Below are positions 47,547 through 60,029 of a stretch of DNA of 64,000 bases, piece after piece. This DNA comes from Anadara kagoshimensis (lineage: Eukaryota; Mollusca; Bivalvia; Arcoida; Arcidae): NCBI GenBank assembly GCA_021292105.1, contig CM037870.1, forward strand, positions 12,805,234 to 12,869,233. Direction: 5' to 3'. Every line of letters begins with the position of its first letter. Position 1 is the first letter of the stretch. The notes beneath the pieces were generated by a model. It was not told the origin of the DNA and searched no databases. It saw nothing but the letters and a program-made list of their open reading frames with translations. The position numbers and the translations under genes are program-made.

Positions 47547-50399
47547 ATCAAATATTTGGAGAAGTACTATTTATACCTATGGACAGAAGAACCCTTGGTA
47601 TTGCTCTTTGTGATAAAAAGCAAAACGGTATATGTGTCGACGGACTTCTGACTGTAATGACAAAAGAGGCTAGATTAACAGACTTACGGAAATACAGAAT
47701 TCTTCGGCACTTTGAATATTACGGCTTGCTGAAGGAATTTGGTATAAAGGGGAGTGATGTGTCGGTGGTAGATCAAAGACTAAATAGTAAGTATCTTAAT
47801 GTCGAAAATTTTAAAATCAAACTTAAGGTTTGTTTAAAAAATGAAAAACAAACATACTTATCCATGTCCGAATCACAATCCAGAAGCAAAGTATAAATTT
47901 TGGAACCGACATGTCAGGTCAGACACGTGAACTTCCACCAGGGATGTGAGGCCGGGTGCTCCGGAAATGTGCACACTTCCTGTTTAGCTATCTAGTTCAT
48001 TTATTTAAAACTCAAAATCCAATCAAACACAACGTAGGGGTCCGAGTTCAAACCGCAATCTAAAAAACAAAGTGAATAAGTCTAACATTGGCAAATTAAG
48101 TCAAACACGTGAGATATGAAGACAGTGATTTTGACGAGAACGTACCTCCTGTCTAGCTAGTAACAAATTAAGGTAATTACAACCACAAATATTATTATTA
48201 TTATTAAAATCAAATTAATTTAAAGTAAATGCTTAAAGTTTGAACAGTCTGTGTAAATAACGTGTAATTACATGTACAAATATTCCCAGCTATAGCATTT
48301 TTTGTTGCAATTGTACAATTCCTCATCAGTAATTAAATGAATAAAAAGATGGGTATGCAACATGTTTTACAACAATGGTTTTGATATTGGTAAACTGAGT
48401 GTTCTTGCTTTATATTTTTACATATTGTGAGTAACCTGAAGAAGTCAAGAAACTGATTCGTCTAAGCGCAAAAAGGTATAGTTATTCCTTGCAATAATAA
48501 TTTCCCGGGTTTTAAAAGGACTGGTGTGTCATTAGTTCGCAATCCTAACTAATCTGTAATTTCCACAATTCTGGAATTGCTTTACATTATGATAATGAGA
48601 TTATTATAATATAAGCCTTTTGCGCATATATAAATTTATATTTATTTATGGATGATAATGTATGGTGGGGCTCCATCATACTAATTTTATTACATAGCTT
48701 TATTTAGCATCTGAATTGTTATTTTTATAGTAAATTGAAAAAATAATATTTTATCATTTTATCAACTGCGCACATTAGATCACTTCCCAGGCGGAAGTTA
48801 ACGTGGTAAACTTAAATTGGCAGTTTTAGAAATTCCAGATGTTAGAATAGTGACTATTGTTTATCTTTGTTTGTTCGGACATAACATATAAAAAATGTTT
48901 GAAAAAAATAACAATAACGAGTATTAATGTAATGATGGATGCATCATTACAAATAAGGCGCCCAAACGAATTAAAGTCAAAACCTGTGTTCAGAACTCAT
49001 ATTACTACCAGAAACCATTTTTATTTCATTTTTTTCGATAATCAAAATAAACTACTGATTCTGTGTCTTGAATTTTTCAGATTGAGTTAGGTTATGTACT
49101 GTACTATTTTATTTAATAAAATAATATTACCCATTTTGAATCCCTGCTTTAAAGCATTATTAGAAATTAACAGTTTTTTACTTCAAGGTTTAAATGAAAT
49201 AAAGCTTCAAGAGATGTAATTTTATTGGTCAACTAGAATGTATACTTGGAGCAAGCTTGTCTATGTATGGTCTCTAAATCTCTCTCTGGAATTTTATTCT
49301 AAAAATTATTGTCTTGCTGTCAAATGAAAGTAGAAGTAGTACATGAATCCAATTGGTTGAAATTTAAACAATAGGCAAAGTTGATTGACATCACCTATAC
49401 CCAATATCACGACCTGTTGTTTTGATGAGCTAATGGTGTGTTGATTTTAAATTAATCCAAGCATTTACCCATGTAATGCCATATTGATAACTAAATGTAG
49501 CTACTCTATTGAATTGAATAATAAATCATGCCCCGGGGATAACTGACCATTAGTGTTGCTTATAAAAAGATTTAGCTTGAGAGATTTTGGACATGGATCA
49601 GTAATTACTTAAGTATGCTTGACAATAAAAATTCAAGCTAATTGTTTTAATTCTTAAACAAAATGACAGCAACCATCCCATGAAGAAGACTATAGTTTGA
49701 TTAGTAGGTAGACCTACCTGTCCCCGCCTCGTATTGGAATGACCATATGGTTTACTTTAGTAATATTGGTGGGGATCTCAACCGTTTAAAAGTTAGCACA
49801 CTGCCCCGCCCATTCCCACCCCTCCCTGATAACTCAGGGAAAATTTTGTGATACAGACTTGTGCATCTTGAGACACTGATCATGAATATATATGGTTTTA
49901 TGGTACAAAATTAAGTATAAATTGCAAAAATTATCATTATTGTTTTTTAGACTCCGCCCTCCTGCCCCACCCCTAATGACCCCATTGAGATATTGGTAAG
50001 GTCTCTGGGGAAGAGGATAGGGATCAACCTTCTTGTGAAATTTGGTTAAGATTGGACTAACGGTCTTTGAGAAATTGGTGGGACAAGTTCATGCCAAGAA
50101 TAGAAAGAAGAAGAGGCAGAATGATAATAATAATTAATAATAATAATAAGAAACGGTGCAAAAACAATAAGTCGCCAAACTTTGATTAGGCGCCTTAATA
50201 ATAATAAATAAAAAATATAAAAGTATTTTTTGATTAAGTACATGAAAAGAGGAAACCGTCATTAACTCATAATGATTTTTAATAATTCAATAAATATTTT
50301 GAAATATGTAATTTGTATTTGTTACTGCTGGTTACGTTTGCCTGTTCATGTGCTTATTTTTTCAGGGTGAACAGGAAGAGGAAACATTATCGCTATTGA
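47547..50399 (+). pseudogene. Pseudogene D: exons 4-6 of a gene B duplicate
   Basis: Exon 4 (47,547-47,786) is intact and nearly identical to exon 4 of gene B. The exon 5 equivalent (48,424-48,475) has its acceptor changed from CAG to CAT, and an in-frame TAA follows in the second codon after TGT. Exon 6 (50,366-50,399) is intact, with its TGA and an AATAAA at 50,496. Exons 1-3 and the promoter are missing: the preceding 400 bp match gene B intron 3, and before that lies gene C-type upstream DNA. It has no start codon of its own, so it is almost certainly not a gene. Exon 4 could still be spliced into a transcript from further upstream. Confidence 0.88.
48895..50180. other. Block-specific insertion in intron 5 of pseudogene D
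   Basis: Absent from the matching gene B intron. The second half (49,730-50,110) includes CCCACCCCTCCCTG and repeated CTCCGCCC-CCCCACCCCTAATGACC segments, and ends near a run of AATAATAAT. It looks like a degraded transposon, but I see no termini or frame to classify it. Confidence 0.45.
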
Positions 50400-51014
50400 C
50401 GTTTGGGTCTACAAGGTTGATAGGAAGTTTTATACTTACCTAAGATGGTAGAAAGCACTCAGTCCTGTACCTTTACAAATTAAGTTCCTATTACCAATAA
50501 AAGTTTTAAAAGACATATTAAACGCTTTATTTGTTATTTTTTGTGTTGGTGTTTTATCAAATCAGAATCAAACAAAAATGCACGAAAATGACCTTGATAA
50601 AATAAACCAGCTTGGTTATTTGACTATTAAAAATGAAAACCTGAGAAAGAAAAATTGAAAGTGGTCGTAATAACGATATAAAACTAATAATTTCTTAGTA
50701 AAAGTGTGAATTGCTAAGTTTGTCAGAGGAATAATGACCACAATTATCATTAACAACAGTTATAAAAACGGCTGAGGCTAATAATAGGGATAACTTAACC
50801 CGGTTAAGAATTTCAGACTGTGTAAGTAATACAAGTACAAATTTTCCATGTAAAACAAGTATGGATTGTATAATTATTGAACTGTACATACGTTATAACA
50901 CTTAGAATCTTAGTACATTATAAGACACAGATTCGTGTCAAATCGTGGTCCCTATTTCTCAAACTTAGGGACTGTCAAGAAATGAAACATTTTATGAATT
51001 TATAAATTCAAATG

Positions 51015-51985
51015 TTTTGTTTACAGTGTTTTCACACCAATTTGATTACACAGCAGTGGTTGTAGCTATCTAAACAGGAGGTGCTTACCCTTCCGAGGAC
51101 CTGGCCTCACTTTTCTGGTGGAAGTTCACGTGTCTAACCTAACCTGTCGGATCCAAAGTTTTATACTTTGCTTCTGGAGTGTGCTTCGGACATGGATTAG
51201 TATGTTTGATTTTGATTTGAACAACTTCAAATTATTAATGGTTTTTCATAATATGAAATCCTTAATAATTATGAGAAATACTATACACATTCGTCTATTG
51301 TTTGATGAAAAGAACACTGGACTATGGGACGTCAGGTATATATTTAGTATTGATCCAATATTGCATATAAATAGATGGACAGGAAGGCGAGTTTGTATTT
51401 TAAATTGTTTATTGTTCAAATAGGAAATTATCTATGTTGATGTCTCTGTATAAAAAATTAACAAAGATGTATTTCATGTACCACAGTTCTATGTTCCTTG
51501 GTTACACATGTGGAGCGTGCATCTAGCTTAACAGAATGTTCCTACCCTTCTGCACCACCAATCCTCATTTTCCTGGTTCATGTGTTTACTTTCATGTTCC
51601 AGTTTTCAAGGTTTTAACTTTGATGAATTGGTATATTTGGTTATTTTATTTTTAATTTCGGCAGGAGGGACGGCAACGATTAATCCATAAACCAATTAAC
51701 TGTTCATATCTCCGTTAAATGGACTCAAAATTTCATAATCGATTAGTAGGTACTTATCCAGAGCATCTTCGTATCTCGGATAATTTCCATAGTAACATGT
51801 TCCTTTCACATAAATTTTGATTATACTCGTGGCGGGTGTAACTAGCTAAACAGGACGTGCTTACCCTTAAGAAGCACTTCCCTGGTGGAAGTTCACGTGT
51901 CTTACCTAACTTGTCCATTCCAAAGTTATTACTTTGTTACTGTGATTCGGACATGGATTAGTACCTTTGTTTTGGATATCTTACC
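51015..51985 (+). repeat. Three R1 copies upstream of gene E
   Basis: About 51,015-51,215, 51,480-51,640 and 51,800-51,985, in the same order as upstream of gene C. Confidence 0.75.
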
Positions 51986-52389
51986 TTGGATTTTAAAATG
52001 TTTCATATATCATTGTTATTTGGCCAAGATGTGGCATATTTGCCGGAGTCCAATAGTTGAACCTTTATAATGTCACGTGGCTACAGTACTACTCTACTGA
52101 ATTTAAATTATTATTTCAAAACAGTTCAGATTGTTAATAATTCAGTGCACGTTCTTTCGGTTCTTTTTATAAAAAATATTTTAAGATTTTATCGTTTTTG
52201 TCAGAGTTTTAATATCTGCAAAATTAAAACAATCGTCAAACTGACAGATAGTTTCATGCAATTGTCAATTTAATGTGAATTATTGTAATTTTAGATTTTT
52301 TGTAAAACAGATGTACTTCATATGCAGATTTTTCCAGGTTTAATTTGATAAACAGTGACTGCAATGATTGATTGCATTAAACAAACCAC

Positions 52390-52396
52390 TATATAA
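52390..52396 (+). promoter_or_regulatory. TATA box of gene E
   Basis: TATATAA lies 37 bp before the ATG at 52,427, with the sequence between almost identical to gene C. Confidence 0.55.
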
Positions 52397-52426
52397 GTAA
52401 TCATTTCAAAGAATTGCAACACAACC

Positions 52427-53185
52427 ATGGCGGTACAACTGATTTTGGCGATCGCTTGTCTTGCTATCGTTCCAGTTTCGTCCTATAAACGTGAATCGTG
52501 TTCAATATTTTCCCTTAATACAGCCAAGTTTCCAAGACTGGACTTTAGACAGGTATTTATAATTTATCGTAATTTCACATACATCAGCATTTATCTTTTA
52601 TCTCTTTAACTATATTTTTAGTGGACAAAACAATATTTTGAAATATTTTCGTAGACGTTGATTAATATATTTAATTTTGATTTAGAATATTCAGTACAGA
52701 CCTTTCGACTGTCTGGTACTAACTTCACGAATTAGAGGCGGATCAAATAGTTTTTTCGTTAGCTATAACTCGACAGCTTCTCAATTAATAGCTAATCATT
52801 TCTCGACCACTCGCTATACGACCTTTGACTTTTTTCGTTAGCTCAATTTTAAATTTACAACAGATCTGTATTTTGATTTTTTAAGACACACTTGCATAAA
52901 CTTTACACTGTGCTTTATTAAATTATATATATATTTTAATGCAATATAATCACTACTTGCTAGTTATATTGAAACACGACAGCAATTTTATCCCCTGCCT
53001 CTCGGATATTAAAATGAAGTTCCGTTTGTTTATCTGTCCAGCCACTTATCCCCCCAAAACAATGCACTGTATAGGACTATGCGCGCAAAATTGATGCTAG
53101 GCATCAACATCGATAGGAGATCCGCTTACCGTTAACCAAAATTTGCTTTTATTGTATTTTTAATAATTATTTATTTAATAATTTA

Positions 53186-53254
<69 letters not shown>

Positions 53255-56200
53255 ATATTTGATGATTTTTGGGTTTTTTGGTTGTTTTATTTTTTTTCTT
53301 GGAGTTATATAGCCCTTTCAACAAGGATGCAAATTATAAAATTGTACCTTCGGACGTTTGGTCCAAATTTTTCAATGTTGCTGCTTTGATTTAACAATCA
53401 ATTGCTTGTTTTTAAAAATTGATAATTGACTTGTTAATGGTATATGCGTGTGTAATTAATTACACTTCTTATGACTTCAAATGTCCATCATATAATTTAT
53501 AATTTCCATTATGGTACGACAAATAATGACCTTCACAACAAGAAAAAAGGCGGTCGCAAGCACTGCAGGAGGACAAGCGGTGTTATCAGAGATACAAGTT
53601 TTTATGACATCCATCGTATAATAACTTGTTGTTGGTAATATAACAAGATTTTTTTCTAATAATAAGATATCTTCCCATGTTTTATTTAAAGATATACACT
53701 GATGTCTCAATTTATTATGCCACATTAGATCACGCGTTATGATGATTCTATTCGCATTGTGCGTCATTGTGTATTATGACGTAATTTTGAATCATGAAAA
53801 GATGTTGGGTGGAAAAATAAATAATTCCAACGTCACAGTTATCATTTATTAATTAATAATAATTTGCAACTTTTTGAAAAGGCTTCGTGTCCTTTTATTT
53901 TTCTTGTTGCAACAACATCTTCAGAATATTTGGATTTTTACATTTTGGTTCGTGCTCTATATAAAGCTACTTGCTTAGGAATTTTATTTCGAAATGGCTG
54001 TTTACTGCTGCAAAATAAAACAGATTTAGTAATAATAAATAAAGATAAGGGAGTTCCATACCATGGTGACGTCATCGTTCTGTGCGTAATTTCGCGACGT
54101 CTTTTTTATGTCTTTTTGTCTATGACGTCATTAGTATATGTTCTTCAACATTTTAGAAATATGGCGGGAACACGGTTTCGAACTTTTATAATTTCAAACT
54201 AAAGAATAAATTTTGCGCCTTTCTGCTTAAAATCAATATAATACGCTCACTTCAGAATAGATATTTACATTTCCCTTTCTTTCAAGAATTAATTACAAAA
54301 GGAAGTATATCTAAAGCTTTGGCGGTTAAAATATCATCTTCCGGTCTTTCACTTACCCACTTGCAGCGATCATTCCAAAACAATGGCATAGACGGCGTGC
54401 AGAGTTTGTTAAAAGATAGAAAAAATTGAAAAGTTATGCAACAGTTTTTAAATGTTTGGCAATGGTCATATTGGTATGTAAAAAAATGCCACCAGAAGGG
54501 GCTGAACAATTTTTGTCGAAAATCACATTTTTGTCTCTATTTTTCAGATTTTGGGTCGCGCTTTGCTAGACTCTATCTATGCTTGGCAACCATTGCTATG
54601 GGATAAAACCATAAGTTATTTCACTTTTTCATGGTTTTTGAAAAGCAAATTATCTTTGAAGATATCATTGGCATATTTATTTGTTCACACTGCATGAAAA
54701 ATGACAAATGTATGATATTGTACTATTTTGAGACATTTATGATATTTTTTTATGTACGCAATGATTTTTTTTTTCATTTTCACCATTTTTGAGGGCAATT
54801 TTTTAAAAAAAAAAGTAGCTTGACGACTCCTAATTCTTGTTTTTGAAAATCAGTCTTGTTTATATATGTGTAAAATATGTGAAAATCAGGGGTTATATTC
54901 GACTTAGTTTTTTTTATAATTTACAATTTAACGAAAGGAATGTACTTTCAAAATTCAGAAATATTAAAACTGCCTCTTCATAGGTGGCACTGTAGAATAT
55001 TACCACGTGAGCGGAGGTAAAATTCCATTGGTCCAAATATTTGTCATTACATAAGGGTTTATTTATATGCAAGACACTTTTGGTTTCTAAGCATGACTAA
55101 AAATTATTTAAGCATATTTGCTGATTACGGTGGTTATATTTTGATCATTTGTGTCGTGAAAATAGTCGCCAGGTGGCGCTTCATAACTTCTTAAATAAGT
55201 CGAATACCTGTCCTGAAATTTTTGCATGTTGAATGGTTTATGCCCATGTACAACATATCAAAATTTCAATATATGTTTTCATGCGATTTGTAAAGTATGA
55301 AACTACCTTGAAATTATTCTTTAATCAACTTGTTTTACCAACCATTGATGCGCCGACCGTATTGCACAGGCGACATTATAAATCAGCCGGTGCATTCACT
55401 GCGTATATCCAATTGCGTATTGTTGAACACTTAAACAAGGATAAATGTTGATTATTTCTGAAATCAGTTGGCTGATTGTAACTTTAAATCATTTCGTGTG
55501 ACAGGTAACAAAGGAGTGAAAAAAGCGAAGAGAACAGAACGTATGCGTCACTATAATCAATGTTTACCACTTGGCCACCGCGGTCTTTTTCTAGGTTCCA
55601 ACACAAATGAGATGATAAAATAAATAAATAACGTCACGCAAAAATTTTCAAAATCATTCATTACGGATTTCCAGTTGGTTATGCCATATGCTACTATTGT
55701 ATTTTGTAAATAAAATAAAAAATAAACATACTAATTAATGTCCGAATAAAAATCAAGAAGCAAAGTAAAAACTATAAAACCGAAAAATTGAGTTATACAC
55801 GTCAACTTTTACCAGGAAAGTTAGGCCAGGTGCTCTAGAATGGAAAGCACCTTCTGCTACACAACAGCTCTGTTAAGCTACCTACATCCACATTCAACGT
55901 AGCACATGATAATAACATTGTGTACTTTTGAATTCATTATTTTATATTACAATAAAACGTAACACATGTCAGTTACGTCAAACGCATATATTGTTGTATG
56001 TATATTTAGTTTTAGTTTGCTTCTTAACTTTATTTCAGTTCGATGGATTTCTGCTATATTCATCATTAATTTACGATATTCGTTCAGTGGATTCCGTGGC
56101 AAATGTTAAAGGTTTGGCGCTAGTCAATCGGAACAATGAATTTGAATTCCACGAGGTTGGAAAGTAAGTCAGTCGATATAGTCTTCAAGACAAATCTATT

Positions 56201-59200
56201 GATGTTTGTTATTCTCTCACAAAACAGGTCAAGTCAATTTATAACTGCCCAGGGTAATTTTTGAAACAGAGATACCATACTTATCATATATTAAGTGATG
56301 GCGACCATTACGTTTTTGAGGTTCTCGATAAATTTTGTCTTGCAATATCGCTTGGTCAACATTCTTGTAAGCAGCGTGTTTCGTTGTGCTAAGTTCCCGT
56401 AGCGGGACCAAGTTCTACTATAGCGCATTCATTATGAAACAAATACATCAAAAGCAGGTGAAACATATAAATTTTATGTACTGTGTTTATTGCAGAATTC
56501 GAGGTACAGAAACATGTGGAGCTGTTTCTTATGTAGGGGTTGGTAAAACTGCTTTTGACGATCCTTGTCAGCCTACAAACACAACAAGACCAGTTGGCAA
56601 GTATACTTAAAAATTTCAAGTAAATAAATTATTATCATTACAGTCAAACCTACCTTAAAGGCCACCTCTATAAAGAGGTCACCCGCCTATAAGGGGCAGT
56701 GAAATTGTATCAAAATTGTTTTTTTCTCATAAATTTAAAACCTGTATATAAAGGCCACCTGTCCATAAAGGTCACATTTACTGGTTCCCTTGGGTGGCCT
56801 TTATAGACAGGTTTTACTGTATGTCCTTCTCTCTGTCTACTCTATTTTTTCCGCCAGCACTTCTTCATGACTGACTAGACCTATAATTAAACTATCAAAC
56901 TCATCTTCAGAACGGTTTCTTTGATATTTTTTCATTTATTTGGTGTTTGTTACTTCGAGAAAATTGAGAGTGAAAGATAGATTTAACTATGGGACGTTAA
57001 AAATACCCGGGGTATCCTGGACACACAGACATCATATGCTTTTCAACAATACTGTGATTTCGGCCATTAACATATCATCTGTGAAAAAAATAACGTTTAG
57101 CTGTTTTTATATGCATTAATATTTAATTTTCCTAAAATTGACTAATTTATGCTTAACTGTTTAAAGTATTGCTTAAGAAGGATTTGTTAAAATACATTCT
57201 GTTTTTTATATATTTCATATTTTATCATCTTTAAAATTTCTAGATTTCGACAACTGTAGCCAGAGCACTACTGATTAAGAATTTAATTCCAAAACGGTCC
57301 TTTAGGGCTTCAAAGTTTTAATACGTTCTGTTAAATCTACATTGCTTTGCGCTCTATTATCCGTTCGATCATGTCCCTCATCCTACAAGTTTGAGGAATG
57401 TGTTTTTTGGGGTCAGAATGATGAGTTGCTTATTGCATGTAACATTAAAACATCATTAATCGCATAAAATTAAAAAAAAGAATGGTTGAGTATCTTCAAA
57501 ATAGAAATTGATTGTAATCAGAGTTGCCAGCATGTCTTTTAATGTTTATTCCGTTATAATTACATGCAAGGGATTTGGTTCACTGACAGAAACACAAAAC
57601 TCATAGTTATTTTAATGTACGAATCTATGGGACACTTTTTGAAAAAAACCTCTGTAACCCCAATATTTGCCCGACCTTTCTTTGAATTTGTCAGTCATTC
57701 ACTTGTATAATTTCGTGTTCATGAAGTGTTCGCTGGTTGTTACCAAGTGTACAATGTTCAGTTGCAAAAAAGCAAGTACAATCCAACCTGCCTTAAAGGC
57801 CACCTCTATATCAGGAACACCTGCTTATAAAGGACAGTGGACTTGTATCCAAATTGATCTTTATTCATATTATTTGAACCTGTATATAAAGGCCATCTGT
57901 CTATAAAGACCACTTTTACTGTATCCCTTTGGTGGCTTTTATAGACAGGTTTGACTGTACTTTTAAATAGCCAATGTAACAACTCAACTATATAACAAAA
58001 GTTTTGGGAACACAGTAAGCGTTGGACAACAACAATTGTAAAAATCAAGTGCTTACCGCTAATTTGTTAATGCAAGTACACGACAACATTCAATGCAACA
58101 TTTCTAGTGTTTGGCAATATCTTTGGCAGCACATCAAGTAATTGACAACAGTTTATACAGCAGAGCAAATGCTTGGTGACAACGTAGATAGTTAATGCAA
58201 TATAGCAATATATTTTAAGCAAGTCATGCAACAAAGCAGCTACTGCAACAACATAAATGACATATCGCCGACCACGCCCACAATGATCTGACAAAGGCCG
58301 GTCATACTTGAATAGCACACAAAAAGAATGAAAACACGGTCTGAATTTTCGTGACGCTGCTTTGGTATCGTAATGGCTGTCAGTGTCGGGACAAAAAGAC
58401 ATAGCCGGCGACACGTCAATTGCTTGGTTCCAGCAGTTCTGTATGTTACAGAAAACAGTTATGGTATAAATAGTGTATAAATAACATATATTATTTTCTG
58501 TATGTTTTGAAACAGCGGAACCCATTGGCGATGTTCTCTATATACATATGGACAAGAAAACGCTTGGAGTAGCTTTTTGCGTGGAAAAGAAAAATGGTAT
58601 CTGCGTTGATGGTCTCCTATGTATATTAACACGAGAATTCAGGATATCTCCAAGGCGACAAAATGCTATTCTTCAGTTCCTAGAACCATTAGGCATATAT
58701 GAGGAGTTTGGTATCACAAGACGTGATATGGTGCTCGTAGACCAAAGAGTGAATAGTACGTAACCATGGTACAGAACTTTCGAAAGTTAAACACTTAGTT
58801 AACGAATATGTCCTTAATCAGTTGCGCATTTCTTGTGTCTCACTATCATGATCCCTACGGTTATCAAGCAGCTAACTTCAAGTAGGTTATTGGTCATTCG
58901 TTATCAATTTTTCGGTCATTCAGCAGCCGAACGGTGACTCCTATTCGTAAGCTCGGTGTTTAACTCTTGCCAGGTCTGTACTGTATAAAGTTATTCCTAT
59001 TTACGTTCTACATAATGGTCATGTTTTAAAAGTTAAAAGCTTTGCCAACATTTTTAAAACATTAACAACTTTAAACCACAACTCTTAATCTTAACATGAA
59101 AATACGATATATTTGAATATTGCCATGTATCTGTCATCTTTGTCAAATAGTTTTTAAACCAGCGCAACTTCTATTTTTAATTTACAATACAATAACATTA

Positions 59201-59981
59201 CAAGCTCTGATTTGCTATGTACATTTGTAAAATTATTCTTTGTTATGATTCTTGTCAATCAAACAATATTTAAAATATTTTATTTTTCCGAATATTTACT
59301 ATTTTACTTGTAGCCTGTGATAATGAATTTCCCAGTTTTGTAAAGCGCCTGATTCGCCTCGGCCAAAAACGGTATGGTATTTTGTGATCAGAATTATCTC
59401 TATCTATATTGAAAAAGAAACATACAAACCCACGGCAAAATCACAATCCCAAAGCAAAGTTAAAACACAATTAAACCGGCAAATAAGACATGTGAATGTT
59501 CACCAGGGAAGTGAGACCGAGTGCTTGGGAAGTGTAAGCACCCCCTTTCAAGTGACGCCTTAGATTAAATTAAAAATGACTTATTGTCGACCCATATACA
59601 AACAGTGTACAGGTGCAAACATGTGTTTAAAAATGGCCATATCAATACAGAGAGTCAATGATGATATCTTAAAATCAAGTGCTGAATACATGATTCTGCT
59701 AAAAATATAAGTAAAAAGCACTTAGGGTCCCTCCATCATTCCAGAATTAAGACCCTCAAGAGATTTTACTGGCGCGATATCATCATTATCCTAATCAGCT
59801 CGATCCATTAGCAACTTTACATGATTCATTATCTAAAACCATTGAAAAGTTTATAACTGTCCGAGTTTTGTGTAATATATATATAACAATCTAAAAAAAC
59901 CCAATTTATTTATAGATCTATGGTTTTGATTTATGTTATAATTCTATTTCCGACAGGAGAAGAAAGCATTATCGATATTGA
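52427..59981 (+). CDS. Gene E: six-exon secreted lipocalin-like protein, close duplicate of gene C
   Basis: Exons: 52,427-52,552; 56,039-56,163; 56,496-56,596; 58,516-58,755; 59,314-59,371; 59,957-59,981 (TGA). The protein has 224 residues. Intron 3 again has the GC donor (GCAAGT at 56,597), while the others are GT-AG. Signal peptide VQLILAIACLAIVPVSS, N-T-T sequon in exon 3, shared cysteines and KRRRKHYRY tail. Differences from gene C are concentrated in exons 2 and 4 (for example FCVEKK against VCIEKK, TREF against TRKF) and all are substitutions. The frame is clean, so both copies look functional. The AATAAA nearest the stop in gene C is lost, and the next one at 60,106 is kept. Confidence 0.88.
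53194..53248. repeat. (TA)n microsatellite in intron 1 of gene E
   Basis: About 27 TA units. The matching place in gene C has only a short TA stretch (about 37,825-37,840). Confidence 0.9.
54000..55290. other. Block-specific DNA in intron 1 of gene E
   Basis: No gene. The gene C counterpart holds a T1 MITE here instead. I could not find clear inverted ends or a target duplication. Confidence 0.5.
56641..56820. mobile_element. T1 MITE in intron 3 of gene E
   Basis: Same insertion as 40,314-40,493, slightly better preserved (AGGCCACCT modules). Confidence 0.75.
57776..57960. mobile_element. Second T1 MITE in intron 3 of gene E
   Basis: TACAATCCAACCTGCCTTAA start and ACAGGTTTGACTGTAC end. It lies within the E-specific 57,115-58,255 segment. 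Confidence 0.75.
58255..58422. mobile_element. Inverted-repeat element related to 10,323-10,532
   Basis: ATCGCCGACCACGCCCACAA at the left, GTGACGCTGCTTTGGTA inside, and GCCGGCGACACGTCAAT at the right. In gene C only the right end survives (about 40,785-40,812), which suggests a deletion there. Confidence 0.65.
59415..59560 (-). repeat. R1 copy in intron 5 of gene E
   Basis: Reversed R1, with its counterpart at 42,560-42,700 in gene C, so it is older than the duplication. Confidence 0.65.
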
Positions 59982-60029
59982 GACTGATGGTACCTACTAC
60001 AAGTTTGTCTACAGAGCCAAGATGACATC

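Noticed and set aside
58067..58525. Minus-strand frame of 152 codons
   Set aside because: It crosses a MITE and E-specific intron DNA, has no homology and no support from the paralogous gene C intron.
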